Below are positions 55,430 to 64,000 of a DNA stretch of 64,000 bases, piece after piece. Position 1 is the first letter of the stretch, and every line of letters starts with the position of its first letter. The stretch is taken from contig JAZKJV010010541.1 in NCBI GenBank assembly GCA_037367405.1, forward strand, positions 310,001 through 374,000, given 5' to 3'. Source of the stretch: Ottelia alismoides (Eukaryota > Streptophyta > Magnoliopsida > Alismatales > Hydrocharitaceae). A model generated the notes under the pieces. It was not told the origin of the DNA, did no database searches, and worked only from the letters and a program-made list of their open reading frames with translations. The translations under genes and the position numbers were made by a program.

Positions 55430-56594
55430 ACAAAAATATTTTCTACATTCTACACCGCATTTGCATAGCTTGAGCATTTTTTTGGGTTGAGTTTAATGGT
55501 TGAACAAGTCTTAATAAAATCCGGAAATTGGAGCTTGATTGGACCTTAAAAACTACCTAATAACAGGAACCTTATAGGAATTGGGTTTGAGGTACTTCAT
55601 GTCTAGTTGACTTAATTCTTTGAGGATCATGAGACTTGGTTCAATGGATTCTTGACTGCCTAAGTAGAGTATTTCAGAACACACGCACAACTCTTGTTGA
55701 TAATGACCTAACTTGGACACCTGCACCTTTCACATGGCTCAACTCAGTTGGAGTGGTGAGGGGATTGGATTTGCTGGTATGAGATGCACACAAGTGGAAA
55801 CACTTGTCCTCCTCTCGGGAGGGAAGTGCACCCCAACCCATCCAGTGATGGGGAATTCTAAAGATAGGAGAGTGTGGGTTGCATTAAAGCTTCAAAAGAG
55901 GGGCAGTCTACTGACTCAAGAGGAAAAACTCCTTATGTATATGCTGATGTGAATTGTATTTCAAATAAAGAGAGAGAAAGAAAAAAAAGACAGGCATGTA
56001 CAAAAATAAAATGCCTGCAAAAGTGTGTATATATGTTGTAAAGAAAATAAGCAAGCTTGAGTTCCAAAGTCAAATCATGTGAGCCTGCAGCTGGATGACT
56101 TGACTACACTAGTCTTGCATCCTGGGATAGGTAGCTACACTGGCTACTGTCCATTCTTCTCTTCACCCCCTCCTCTTGCGTCGATTGCCACTTGAACTTA
56201 GAAGAGAATACCCCGCTCCTCGAGGAAGGAGTTATTGGATTGGGGAATCATTGGGTTGTCATACTGGAGAAGTCGGTCTCTTTGTCATTTCAGTTGGGGA
56301 GAGCCACTATCACTTACACTGTATGAGTCAGATTCATAGTCGTAAGGATTTGCGTATGAGTTGAAGTATTTCTGACCTGGCTATTGAAGAGACTTGAGCA
56401 GAGTTTTGGGATTCTCAGGGACTGTTGGATTTCAAATCAGGTTTTCATTACGGTTCCGACCGCACTAAAATTTCAAAGGTCTGACTTAAGCTCCAAACTT
56501 TGATTTTGCGAAGACAAGTTTGCCAATTAAACTCCATCCACCTTTCTTCTTTTTCTTTTCTTTGTTTTTCTTTTCTGCACTTATTGCATAAGTG
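55430..56594 (+). other. Conserved 3' internal non-coding block (GYP-2)
   Basis: Counterpart of 18900-20040 in GYP-1, with long stretches nearly identical although the elements' LTRs differ strongly. Small frames (55713-55952, 56176-56364) are not kept open in GYP-1. It ends at the hairpin preceding the polypurine tract. Confidence 0.65.
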
Positions 56595-56629
56595 TTTGCT
56601 AGGGACTAGCAAAGGAAAGTATAGGGGGA
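56595..56629 (+). other. GYP-2 polypurine tract with upstream hairpin
   Basis: TTTGCTA-GGGAC-TAGCAAA (56595-56613) then GGAAAGTATAGGGGGA (56614-56629), immediately followed by the 3' LTR. The purine run AGTATAGGGGG is the same as the tail of the upstream hairpin modules. Confidence 0.88.
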
Positions 56630-59600
56630 TGATGAATCTACGTTTCATCATCTTTATTCTATCATTTTGGCCGCAAAAACCCTAGTAAATGCGTGTAAAT
56701 ACTGTTAATTTAGGCATTTTAGCATTCATGCATCATTGTGTAAATAGTGTAAAAAATGCGGTTTTTAAAGCCAAACTTATAGAATAAAGAAAAGAAAAGA
56801 AAAGAAAAAGAATAAAATATTGTAAATATTTTATAACCTGAAACCCCGAGACCTAGGCATCTCGATGACTAGGTCGACAAGGAATAAAGTAGGGGGAGAT
56901 AAGAGCTAAAATACAATAAAAATTCCTTCATTCTTTTTTCATTTTGGGACCTATTTTTGGTTCCACTTTTTATACCTCAAATAAAGAAACTTTGTACATG
57001 AAAGTTGTAGATAATTAAATAAAGAAAAATACAAAATTTATTTCACATAAAAATAATGTACATATAAAAAGTTATGATATGAATAAAATCCCAGAATCCC
57101 AACTTCCCAGACCTGTATCTCCCAAATAAAAACTCAAAATGCGTCAAACTCACTTTAATTGTATATAATTCAAAATAAGCTATTTAATGGCAGTGGTTTC
57201 GCATTTGACGGAGCTACGGTTTGAAAGTTGAGTTTTTGACCCCTATTGTATACTTGTATAGATTAAAATATTCGTTTTATTATTTATTCATTATTTTTAT
57301 AATTTTATATTTTTATAATTCTGTAAATATTACTTATAATAATTATGTCTATTAAAATCAGAATAAAAACACAGAGGAAAAACAAAATAAAAATACTTGT
57401 ATATAATATACATAGATCTGATACCTGTATATATATACCTATATTATTAACACTTCTATTTTATTAAGTGTATAAAACACTTCAGAAAAATAAAATAAAA
57501 ATACTTTTAAGTGTATAAAAATATTTTATAAATTTATATAATAATAAACAAAAAATAAATTAAATATACAAAATAAAAATAAAATACTTAAATATATAGA
57601 TATATATACCTATAAAGGGTACAAAAGGTAACTTGTATTTTTATACGTCCTAAAAATAATTAAAAATCATAATAAAATACTTCATAAAAAATAAACATTT
57701 TTTATTTTATAATTAAAAATTAATAAATTCACTTACTATTTTTAAATGAATTAATAAAACTTTTTGCAGGATTATTTCTGTTTGGTCCACGTGGACCAAC
57801 CAGGTGGCTCTGACTGTTGACCGTAGGTCAACTGTCTGAGCCTTCTCCTGTTCATGTCAGACCCGTGATTTTGACACTTTTTCTCCCATTTATCGAGGGT
57901 GCTCCTTTCATCCTTTCGTGATACTCCCTTCTACAATGTTTCTCCCCATAGATCCAGGGTACACGCCCATAGCTTATCTAGGGGAATGGGCCGCTACATC
58001 GACCACCATCCCTCGTTCTTCACACCCTATCCACCATCTCTTCAAAATAGCCCCCATCACGGCCGTCTATCTTTGAACCCCTTCTTTGACCGTTGTTTGG
58101 ATCTTCCTCGCCAAGCTCCGGACCAGAGGTGTGACAGTCATCCTCCAGCTAGCAGGAGGAGCCCAGGCGAGGGCCGTAGAGTGTTTCTACCCCCCATCTC
58201 CGGCTCCGGCCGTGAGGTTTTATCTCTTGGTTTTCCTAAACCAATGGAGGTTGTGTTTAGTTTATTTTCTTGTCTCATTGTTAGTTGTTAGCCCTTGGAT
58301 TCGTTTCAAGCAATTATTTTGTGGTTTAATCGTTTGTTTCGCCCAGATTTCGCAACCGAACACCTTGTCGGAACTCTTGGGCTCCGACAAACGTCATCCA
58401 CACCACACCTGCCTTCCATTTGCCAATAAGGCCCTGGAACTTTTTACTGTGAGTAGTGTGCTTCCCTTGCAGGTTCCAGGACCTCAAGTACTCCATCTGG
58501 GGTCATTTTTTGTTGAAGTCAAGCTATCTGGAGCTCGCCCCCCTCTTCATCGTTGTGGTGGTGCCCCGACGGTCCACCCGCCTTTTTGACGCAGCCATCC
58601 ATTCAGGGAGGCTTCCAGGAAGCTCATGCGGCCATCGGAAGGGGATGTCCAGCTCTAAGTGTCGAGATTTTGGTGATCCATAGTCGCTCGGAGACTGTTC
58701 TTCGCGCGTTCTTCCTCCACGCTCCAGAGCCGTTGATCTGCTCCTGTTCTTCCAACTGCTGCAGCCACCGTCTGATCCTTCAAAGCCCAGCCATTCAATC
58801 ATTGCCTCTCATCTAATCGTGGCCGTGGGTTTCGAACGGGTATCGGCAGACAAGAGGACGCCACGTGTTTAAGTGGACATCTATCAGCCGTCCCATCCTC
58901 TATGGGGCTATTTTGCGCTCAAACCCCCACACTTTTGTGTATTTATTTTATAATACTGAAACTTTCAATTGCGTTTAGAAATTTGTGTAAAATTTTCAAA
59001 CTGGTCCCAGCTTTTTGGATAATTACGTAGAGGTCCCCGCTAGGTCACATGCACAGTGTGCGTGATTTTGGCATTTTTGCATAGGACCCCTTGCGTATTT
59101 GGCTATTTAGGATTGGACCTGAAATTTTCTTAAATAGTTATTTATTTTGTGTGAACATTGCACGCAAGCACCTGAGTTTCTTGCTAATTACATTTATACC
59201 CCTTGCATGTGTGATAGTTTTTATTTGTTGTATCTAATTATTTCATGCATCTATAAATCCCTAAAAATTACCAAAAAAATGCCACTGTGTGTCTGATATA
59301 TTTCTTTTCACGCCATATTTTTATTTCGCATATTTATTGCATTTTAATATTTATAAAAATTCAAAAAGAAGCATCTTTAGCACTGTTTGCATTATAAAAT
59401 CCATAAAAATTATAAAATCACACCAGAAAATTCCCAAAAAATTATATTTTGTATATTTTAGTTTGTTTTAATTTCAGACCAAAAATAAAAAAAAATATAA
59501 AAGAAAACTCCTAAAAAATAGAAAACCCCAAAAAACTTCAAAAAAATATTAAAAATTCATAAAAAGTCTTAAAAATACAAACTCCGTTTCCAAATTTTCT

Positions 59601-60288
59601 CTATTTTATTATCTTTCATCTAAAATTAATTTGAGAATTTTTGTTACTGTTTTCTATTTTATTTCTCCATTTTATTTTCAGCTTTTTATTTCATTCTCTA
59701 TTTTCAGTATTTTCGACTTTAAAAATACTAAAAAAATTAGAAAAAATCTAGAAAAATCACAAAAACATTAGAAAAATAAAAAAGCCAAAAACATTTCATT
59801 TCCTGATTTTCCTTATTTTTTTCCTTTTTTTATTAATAAATTATCTATCCCTTCCTTACTTTATATATATCTTTATTTAAAGAAAAAGAAAATATATATA
59901 AAAAAATATAAAATATAAAAGAAAATACAAAATCAGAAAATCAGAAAATTAAAATATAAAACTATAAAATTAAAAATTAAATAAAAATTATAAAATTAAA
60001 ACCCACAAAAAAGCATAGATAAACAAATCATCATAGTCACACATCTTGAGCATTTTGCCCCGTTCTACCTGTCTGCTACATGTGTTCGACCTCTACACAT
60101 ACTTGCACCTATACACATCTTTGTTGTAGAGTTATAATAAATTTAAACTCCGCACCACTTTTCATTGCTTGATTCTTGTTGTGGGTTAATTGTTGTTCGA
60201 AGATCTGATTTCATGCGGGTCGCCTCATCGACACTATGATCCCGCCTTGTGTGGATTACTTTAGACCCGTGAAAAATCATCTTCAACA
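56630..60288 (+). repeat. GYP-2 3' LTR (3.66 kb)
   Basis: Starts TGATGAATCTAC and ends CATCTTCAACA, matching the 5' LTR at both ends. Contains the conserved hairpins (57782-57832). The small frames at 57899-58589 are leader sequence. Only 18 bases longer than the 5' LTR. Confidence 0.92.
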
Positions 60289-61080
60289 CATATCCACCCT
60301 CTAAATCCTTCAAAGAGGTACGGTTGTTTCATCTTTATTCACATTTTAAATTTTTGGTTCAGGAAGCTCAATATCCTCAGGGGATTCAATGAGTTCCTTT
60401 ACTTCAATTTTATATTTACTTACAAGGAAGTCATCCTTTAAGAAATTTACATCTCTATAGATGAAAACCTTTTGAGTTTGTAAAGTTGGTATCCAATACC
60501 ATCGTTCACATACCAAATGAAGTATCACTCTCTAATGTGAGATTCTATCTTACTTGCGTCCACATTATATGCATGTACCAAGCAATCCCAAATCCTTAAG
60601 TGTCTAACCCTGGGCTTGGTTCTAAACTAAAGCTCATGAGGGGTTTTGGGTACAGATTTGCTAGGAATCTTGTTAGGGATATATATTATTGTTTCTACTA
60701 CATATCCCTAGAAACCAAGAGGTACACATGCTTTACTCATCATTGAGCGGACCATGTCCATGATTGTCCTATTGAATCTTTCAGCAGCACCATTTAGTTG
60801 GGGTGTTCTAGAAGGAGTGATATTGGACACAATTCATTTCTCTTTGATGTATTCCTCAAATTCATCTAAGAGGTACTCATCACATCGGTCAGATCGAATC
60901 CTTTTAATCTTCCTATCGGTTTGGTTCTCATCCAAAGCCATGAATTCCTTGGGCTTTTCAAATGTTTCATATTTATGACGTAATAAGAAGATAAATTCAT
61001 ATTGTGAATGGACATCAACAAACATCAAATAATATTGATGTACATTTTGAGATGCGGTACTGAGGGGACCACACACATCT
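60289..61080 (-). pseudogene. COP-3 integrase remnant
   Basis: The minus-strand frame 60834-61076 reads 'YYLMFVDVHSQYEFIFLL' and 'IKRIRSDRCDEYLLDEFEEY', the integrase core with the Asp of the RSDxxxEY region kept. The frame 60346-60528 reads 'VFIYRDVNFLKDDFL', the C-terminal element shared with COP-0 (SRDVKFLEDE). The intervening part, including the third acidic residue, is disrupted by stops. Bases 60289-60293 are the second copy of the GYP-2 target duplication. Confidence 0.8.
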
Positions 61081-61424
61081 ATATGTATTGGGTCAAGAAT
61101 ACCCTCGCATCATGTACCCATGTTTCAGAAGGATACTCTAGTCATTATACATCGAATGCAATGTTCACAGGTACGTAAAGTTTGGACCAATAGAAAATCT
61201 AGGGGTCCATCCTTTATCAATCTATTGATCCTATCAACATATAAATAACCAAGCCTTTGATGCCAAATCATGTCAGAATTATTTCCGTTCTCTTTAGATC
61301 TCTTACTGTTTTTATTTGTGAGTGTTACGTTCATGATAGATTCATCAATGCACAATTCATAGAGTCAACTAGAAGTTAGAATACATTCTGCAATATTTTT
61401 ACCATAATGACATATGACAGTTTC
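61081..61424 (-). pseudogene. COP-3 GAG-pre-integrase remnant
   Basis: The minus-strand frame 61125-61355 contains 'CIDESIMNVT', then 'MIWHQRLGYLYVDRINRLIK' and 'CEHCIRC'. These are the H-x-R-L-G-H-like and C-x-x-C parts of the zinc-binding GAG-pre-integrase domain; the expected second His is Tyr here. It is preceded by protease in the same strand, in normal copia order. Confidence 0.82.
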
Positions 61425-61745
61425 TCATGGTAAGAACGAATATCCATTTCTAACTAACTTAGTTATAGATGATAAGTTCCTTACAAAATATGGGGCAAAA
61501 AGACATTCTTTAAGTACAAGGACTCTCGCACTAGATAATGATAGTATGCATGTCCTGATGGCGACTGTTGTAATAGTTGCATCAGATCCCATCTGGATGA
61601 CTATCTCCCGTTCATCTAGTTTTATATCTACCTGAAACAGATGCAACATAATGCATACATGAACAAAAGCACCAGAATCAATGATCCAACTACCTTCTCG
61701 TCCTATGTGGAAATTGGTTTCAATGATGAAGACGATTTTATACAT
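61425..61745 (-). pseudogene. COP-3 protease remnant
   Basis: The minus-strand frame reads 'SWIIDSGAFVHVC' near its N-terminus: the D-S-G-A copia protease active site is intact, unlike in COP-0. 'MGSDATITTVAI' and 'LKECLFAPYFVRNLSSITKL' follow, the latter the usual link to GAG-pre-integrase. The frame overlaps the gag frame end (61703), consistent with one polyprotein broken by a frameshift. Confidence 0.82.
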
Positions 61746-62256
61746 GCTGGGGTTTTACCATTGTTAGCGATTTTCAGGCGTTCTGGATAGTTACGCTGGA
61801 AGCACCTCAACTTTTTGCAGTGATGACAAACATTGGTCTTCTTCGATGCCATCAATGTAGAATCATGAGAGGTTGAGCCAACATATTGACTCTTTTTCTT
61901 TTTCATCTTGACCAGACTCTTCCGAGCCCCATGCTTCCGATCGCACTTCCCTTTGACCTGCACAACCATTGCACTTCCAGTGGGATTCTCTTTTGTCAAG
62001 ATGTCCCTAACCGACTTTAATGAAGCTACCATCTTAGAATTAGTCAGGTTCAGCTTATTCATGAGGCATGATACCACAAAGTCATTGATAGAGTTTGATA
62101 ATGACAATACAATGAATTCGGACGGCACGCATGCATCATTTGTTCCTTAGAGTATCCAATGTAGAGAGATAACAAAACATTTTGATTACATGCTCTCGAA
62201 CTAAAGTCCCTTCCTACATCTTGCAGCGAATAAGTTCTTTCCAGATATTGTAACAT
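61703..62256 (-). pseudogene. COP-3 gag C-terminus with zinc knuckle remnant
   Basis: The minus-strand frame 61703-62128 includes 'NDFVVSCLMNKLNLTNSKMV', a basic stretch and 'CHHCKKLRCFQRNYP'. In the family this is a CCHC knuckle (C-x2-C-x4-H-x4-C); the His has become Cys and the last Cys is Tyr. The upstream frame 62059-62256 continues gag with a frameshift between them. Gag would form the particle and bind the RNA. Confidence 0.8.
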
Positions 62257-62306
62257 TAAGTGCGGTTTACGTCACAGAACATCTTTTCCAGATTCACCAT
62301 TATATC

Positions 62307-62579
62307 CTAGGTTGTGTCCATCTCTACATGTTGATTTTGAAGCACATTGGACAAATACCCCAGAATATAACACCTAAGTAATGAGTGATCTTCATCATAT
62401 TTTTCATTGTATTTATATTCTTCCAATGTAATAGGTTTTGAATTCTTGTTCTTTGTGAGCACATACTCGATGCGCTCCGCAGAAAGAACAATCTCCAAAT
62501 TACAGAAATAGTTCGAATAATTTGGTCCGATCAATGGGTTGACCTCCAGAAGCATGCTGAGGGGGTTCACGGATTTCAA
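62307..62579 (-). pseudogene. COP-3 gag N-terminus
   Basis: The 90-codon minus-strand frame begins MKSVNPLSML and contains 'GPNYSNYFCNLEIVLSAERI', matching the copia gag opening (L-x-G-x-N-Y-x-x-W-x-x-N-L-x-I-V-L), with Phe in place of Trp. Then 'ILGYLSNVLQNQHVEMDTT', after which the frame ends at a stop and continues further down in pieces. The start at 62579 is plausible because homology begins only a few residues later. Confidence 0.8.
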
Positions 62580-62671
62580 ATCTGATATTAGGAATGCAAT
62601 TATTAGAACATATATACAATTATATATTCAAAATAAATTTCTTTGGTTACGGATTTTTAAATCAAAGTAGT
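62580..62671 (-). other. COP-3 5' untranslated remnant
   Basis: AT-rich sequence between the gag start and the D-3 boundary. No primer site is visible, so the COP-3 5' end lies beyond D-3. Confidence 0.5.
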
Positions 62672-64000
62672 TGATGAATCTCAGATTCATCACTTTAAAA
62701 AGGATGAATTAAGCTTAAATCCCTAATATTCATGGGAATTTCTTCATTTATTTTGCATAATTAGCATTCATGTGTGTATTAATAAGAATTACATTTTATC
62801 ACTCATTATTGCACAAAATAAGAAGCCAAAAATCTCATCCAAAATGACCTCTAAAATAGCCTAACTTCCCTGATTTTCTACTAATTCATGTTAGCTCCAA
62901 ATAACTTGAAACCACCGCTATTGTGTGCATATTACTAATAAGAATAAATTAAAAAAATATATAAAATCACAAATTGAAATAAGTGGACAAAAAATCCAAA
63001 CCCTAGTTCTTGGATTTCTGGACTAAAACCTCGATATCTTCCCCATCCAGTGTGTGATTAGATCCTACTCACTTTTGAACTAATTTACCTTCAAATACCT
63101 TCAAAACAAGACTAAGTTCAAGTGAATCAGAGCTCGTACGTGAAAGTTGGATTTTGGGTCTCTTTTGTACATTTTGTATTTTAGCGGTTTTTGACCTATT
63201 ATTTTTTGTACATAATTGACTCATTTTTTTCTAATTCATTTGTCTTCTTTGATAAAAGTTTTATTAAAATATGCAAAAATCCAAATCCAAAATGAGATTA
63301 AAATCAAAGAAACTAACTGAATCCGAGTCTTCACTAACTGTATGTACAAAAATAGTCTTTTTCACAATTTATTTTATTTCCTCATTTTACTAATTAATAA
63401 AAATCCAAAAAAAATAGATTAATTTGTAAAAAATTATCTTTGATTTTATCCAATTTTTTTTGGAATTTTTTTGGTTTAAAATAATAAAAAAATTATAAAA
63501 CCCAAAATTAAGGTATTCTATGTACATGGGATACCCTAAAAATATCACTTTGCACAAACGATTGATTTTGGTTCTAGTCTCTTCATGAAAGTTGTAGTTC
63601 TCGTCGAGATGAGTAACTTTCTTGAAGAAAATTTTTCAATCCGAGGTTGTTTGTTATTTCTTTTTAAAATATCTTTATATTTATTTTTTCGAATTTTCTG
63701 GGGCTGAGACGTGGTGGCTCCTGGAGTCGCCACATGTCACCCATTTTAAAGCTTTTTATTAATTCATTTTTACAAAAAAATTAAAAATCCACGCACATGC
63801 AGCGCACGTGTCTCCTGCGTACACGCACTGCACATGCGTCCCCTCCGTCTGTTCCCCCGCCCCTTTCCTCTTTGGGCGGTTCCACCGTCTACGATTCCCC
63901 CTCCCAACCCTGCTGAAGTCGCCATCACCGGCCATCTTCCCATCTACAGCCATGCACCCTTCAATCCCCTTCCAATCAGATCTTCCTCTTCTCGCCCATC
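62672..64000 (+). mobile_element. D-3: 5' part of a D-family LTR, cut by window edge
   Basis: Begins TGATGAATCTCAGATTCATC, in which GATGAATCT and AGATTCATC pair perfectly. AT-rich to about 63660, with the CATGAAAGTTGTAG motif at 63583, then a GC-rich leader (63690-64000). The minus-strand frames 63545-63733 and 63759-63953 show no domain. It opposes the COP-3 orientation and interrupts it upstream of gag. Whether it is a solo LTR or the start of a full element cannot be seen. Confidence 0.7.

Larger units (their letters stand above)
45726..60288 (+). mobile_element. GYP-2: non-autonomous Athila-like LTR retrotransposon, 14.6 kb
   Basis: Complete structure: target duplication CATAT (45721-45725 and 60289-60293), LTRs 45726-49366 and 56630-60288, primer site 49369-49387, polypurine tract 56614-56629. 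The internal 7.3 kb carries a leader, a gag-like N-terminus, two tandem protease-bearing units, an acidic repeat tail, a hairpin-polypurine array and a conserved non-coding block. I find no RT, RNase H or integrase. LTR heads are about 95% identical by eye over the first 300 bases, making it one of the youngest large insertions here. Athila-lineage placement rests on the protease sequence and the tRNA-Asp primer site. Confidence 0.93.
41553..62671 (-). mobile_element. COP-3: minus-strand Ty1/copia, interrupted by GYP-2 and D-3
   Basis: 3' LTR 41553-44068, RNase H and RT 44087-45720, GYP-2 interruption, then integrase, protease and gag to 62579, all on the minus strand. D-3 enters at 62672 upstream of gag, so the 5' LTR, if present, lies beyond the window. 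Removing GYP-2 and one copy of CATAT restores contiguous copia sequence comparable to COP-0 40069-40125. It is the only copy with recognisable gag from its N-terminus. Confidence 0.85.

Noticed and set aside
61703..62128. Zinc-knuckle protein considered as a host gene or an integrated pararetrovirus
   Set aside because: Domain order gag-protease-integrase-RT on the minus strand and the copia-type flanking LTR identify it as COP-3 gag; there is no movement protein or pararetroviral layout.

Overview
This window looks like plant nuclear DNA, most likely repeat-dense heterochromatin of a large flowering-plant genome. It is AT-rich, has no intact long ORF and no recognisable host gene, tRNA or rRNA. 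I can assign essentially every base to LTR retrotransposons inserted into one another, plus three small MITEs. The species cannot be identified from the sequence. Working names are used here: COP-0 to COP-3 are Ty1/copia copies. GYP-1, GYP-2, GYP-R and GYP-R2 are Ty3/gypsy (Athila-like) copies with very long LTRs. D-1 to D-3 are LTR-like blocks of a related family.

Layout: 1-764 head of a minus-strand gypsy LTR (GYP-R2) inside D-1 (765-2730), which sits inside COP-2 (2731-8573, plus strand; degenerate pol and a 2.6-kb 3' LTR). COP-2 abuts the internal leader of minus-strand GYP-R (8574-9341). The GYP-R LTR (9342-12828 continuing at 24477-24774) is split by GYP-1 (12829-24471; target duplication ATATT). 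Two Mutator-like MITEs lie in the GYP-1 3' LTR. COP-0 (plus) starts at 24775 in gag, is cut in integrase by D-2 (25668-28550 and 39185-39325), and resumes at 39326-41552 with integrase, RT and RNase H. D-2 is cut by COP-1 (28551-39184), which has two 2.6-kb LTRs. The COP-0 3' LTR is cut at 41553 by minus-strand COP-3 (41553-62671 and beyond). COP-3 is split between integrase and RT by GYP-2 (45726-60288; target duplication CATAT). D-3 (62672-64000) enters COP-3 upstream of gag and runs off the window.

The copia copies keep the recognisable order gag, zinc knuckle, protease, integrase, RT, RNase H, but all are full of stops and frameshifts. The gypsy copies are non-autonomous. Their LTRs are 3.6-3.8 kb (4.4 kb in GYP-1 with the MITEs), with a tRNA-Asp-type primer site and a polypurine tract. 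GYP-2 carries only a duplicated gag-protease segment; I find no RT or integrase in it. Movement would have needed enzymes supplied by a relative.

The most interesting structures are: a conserved, co-linear series of hairpins each followed by a G-rich purine run in the 3' internal regions of GYP-1 and GYP-2, of which the polypurine tract looks like the last member; a compensatory base-pair change in a hairpin inside the gypsy LTRs; the tandem gag-protease duplication; and three MITEs whose unoccupied sites are present elsewhere in the same window.
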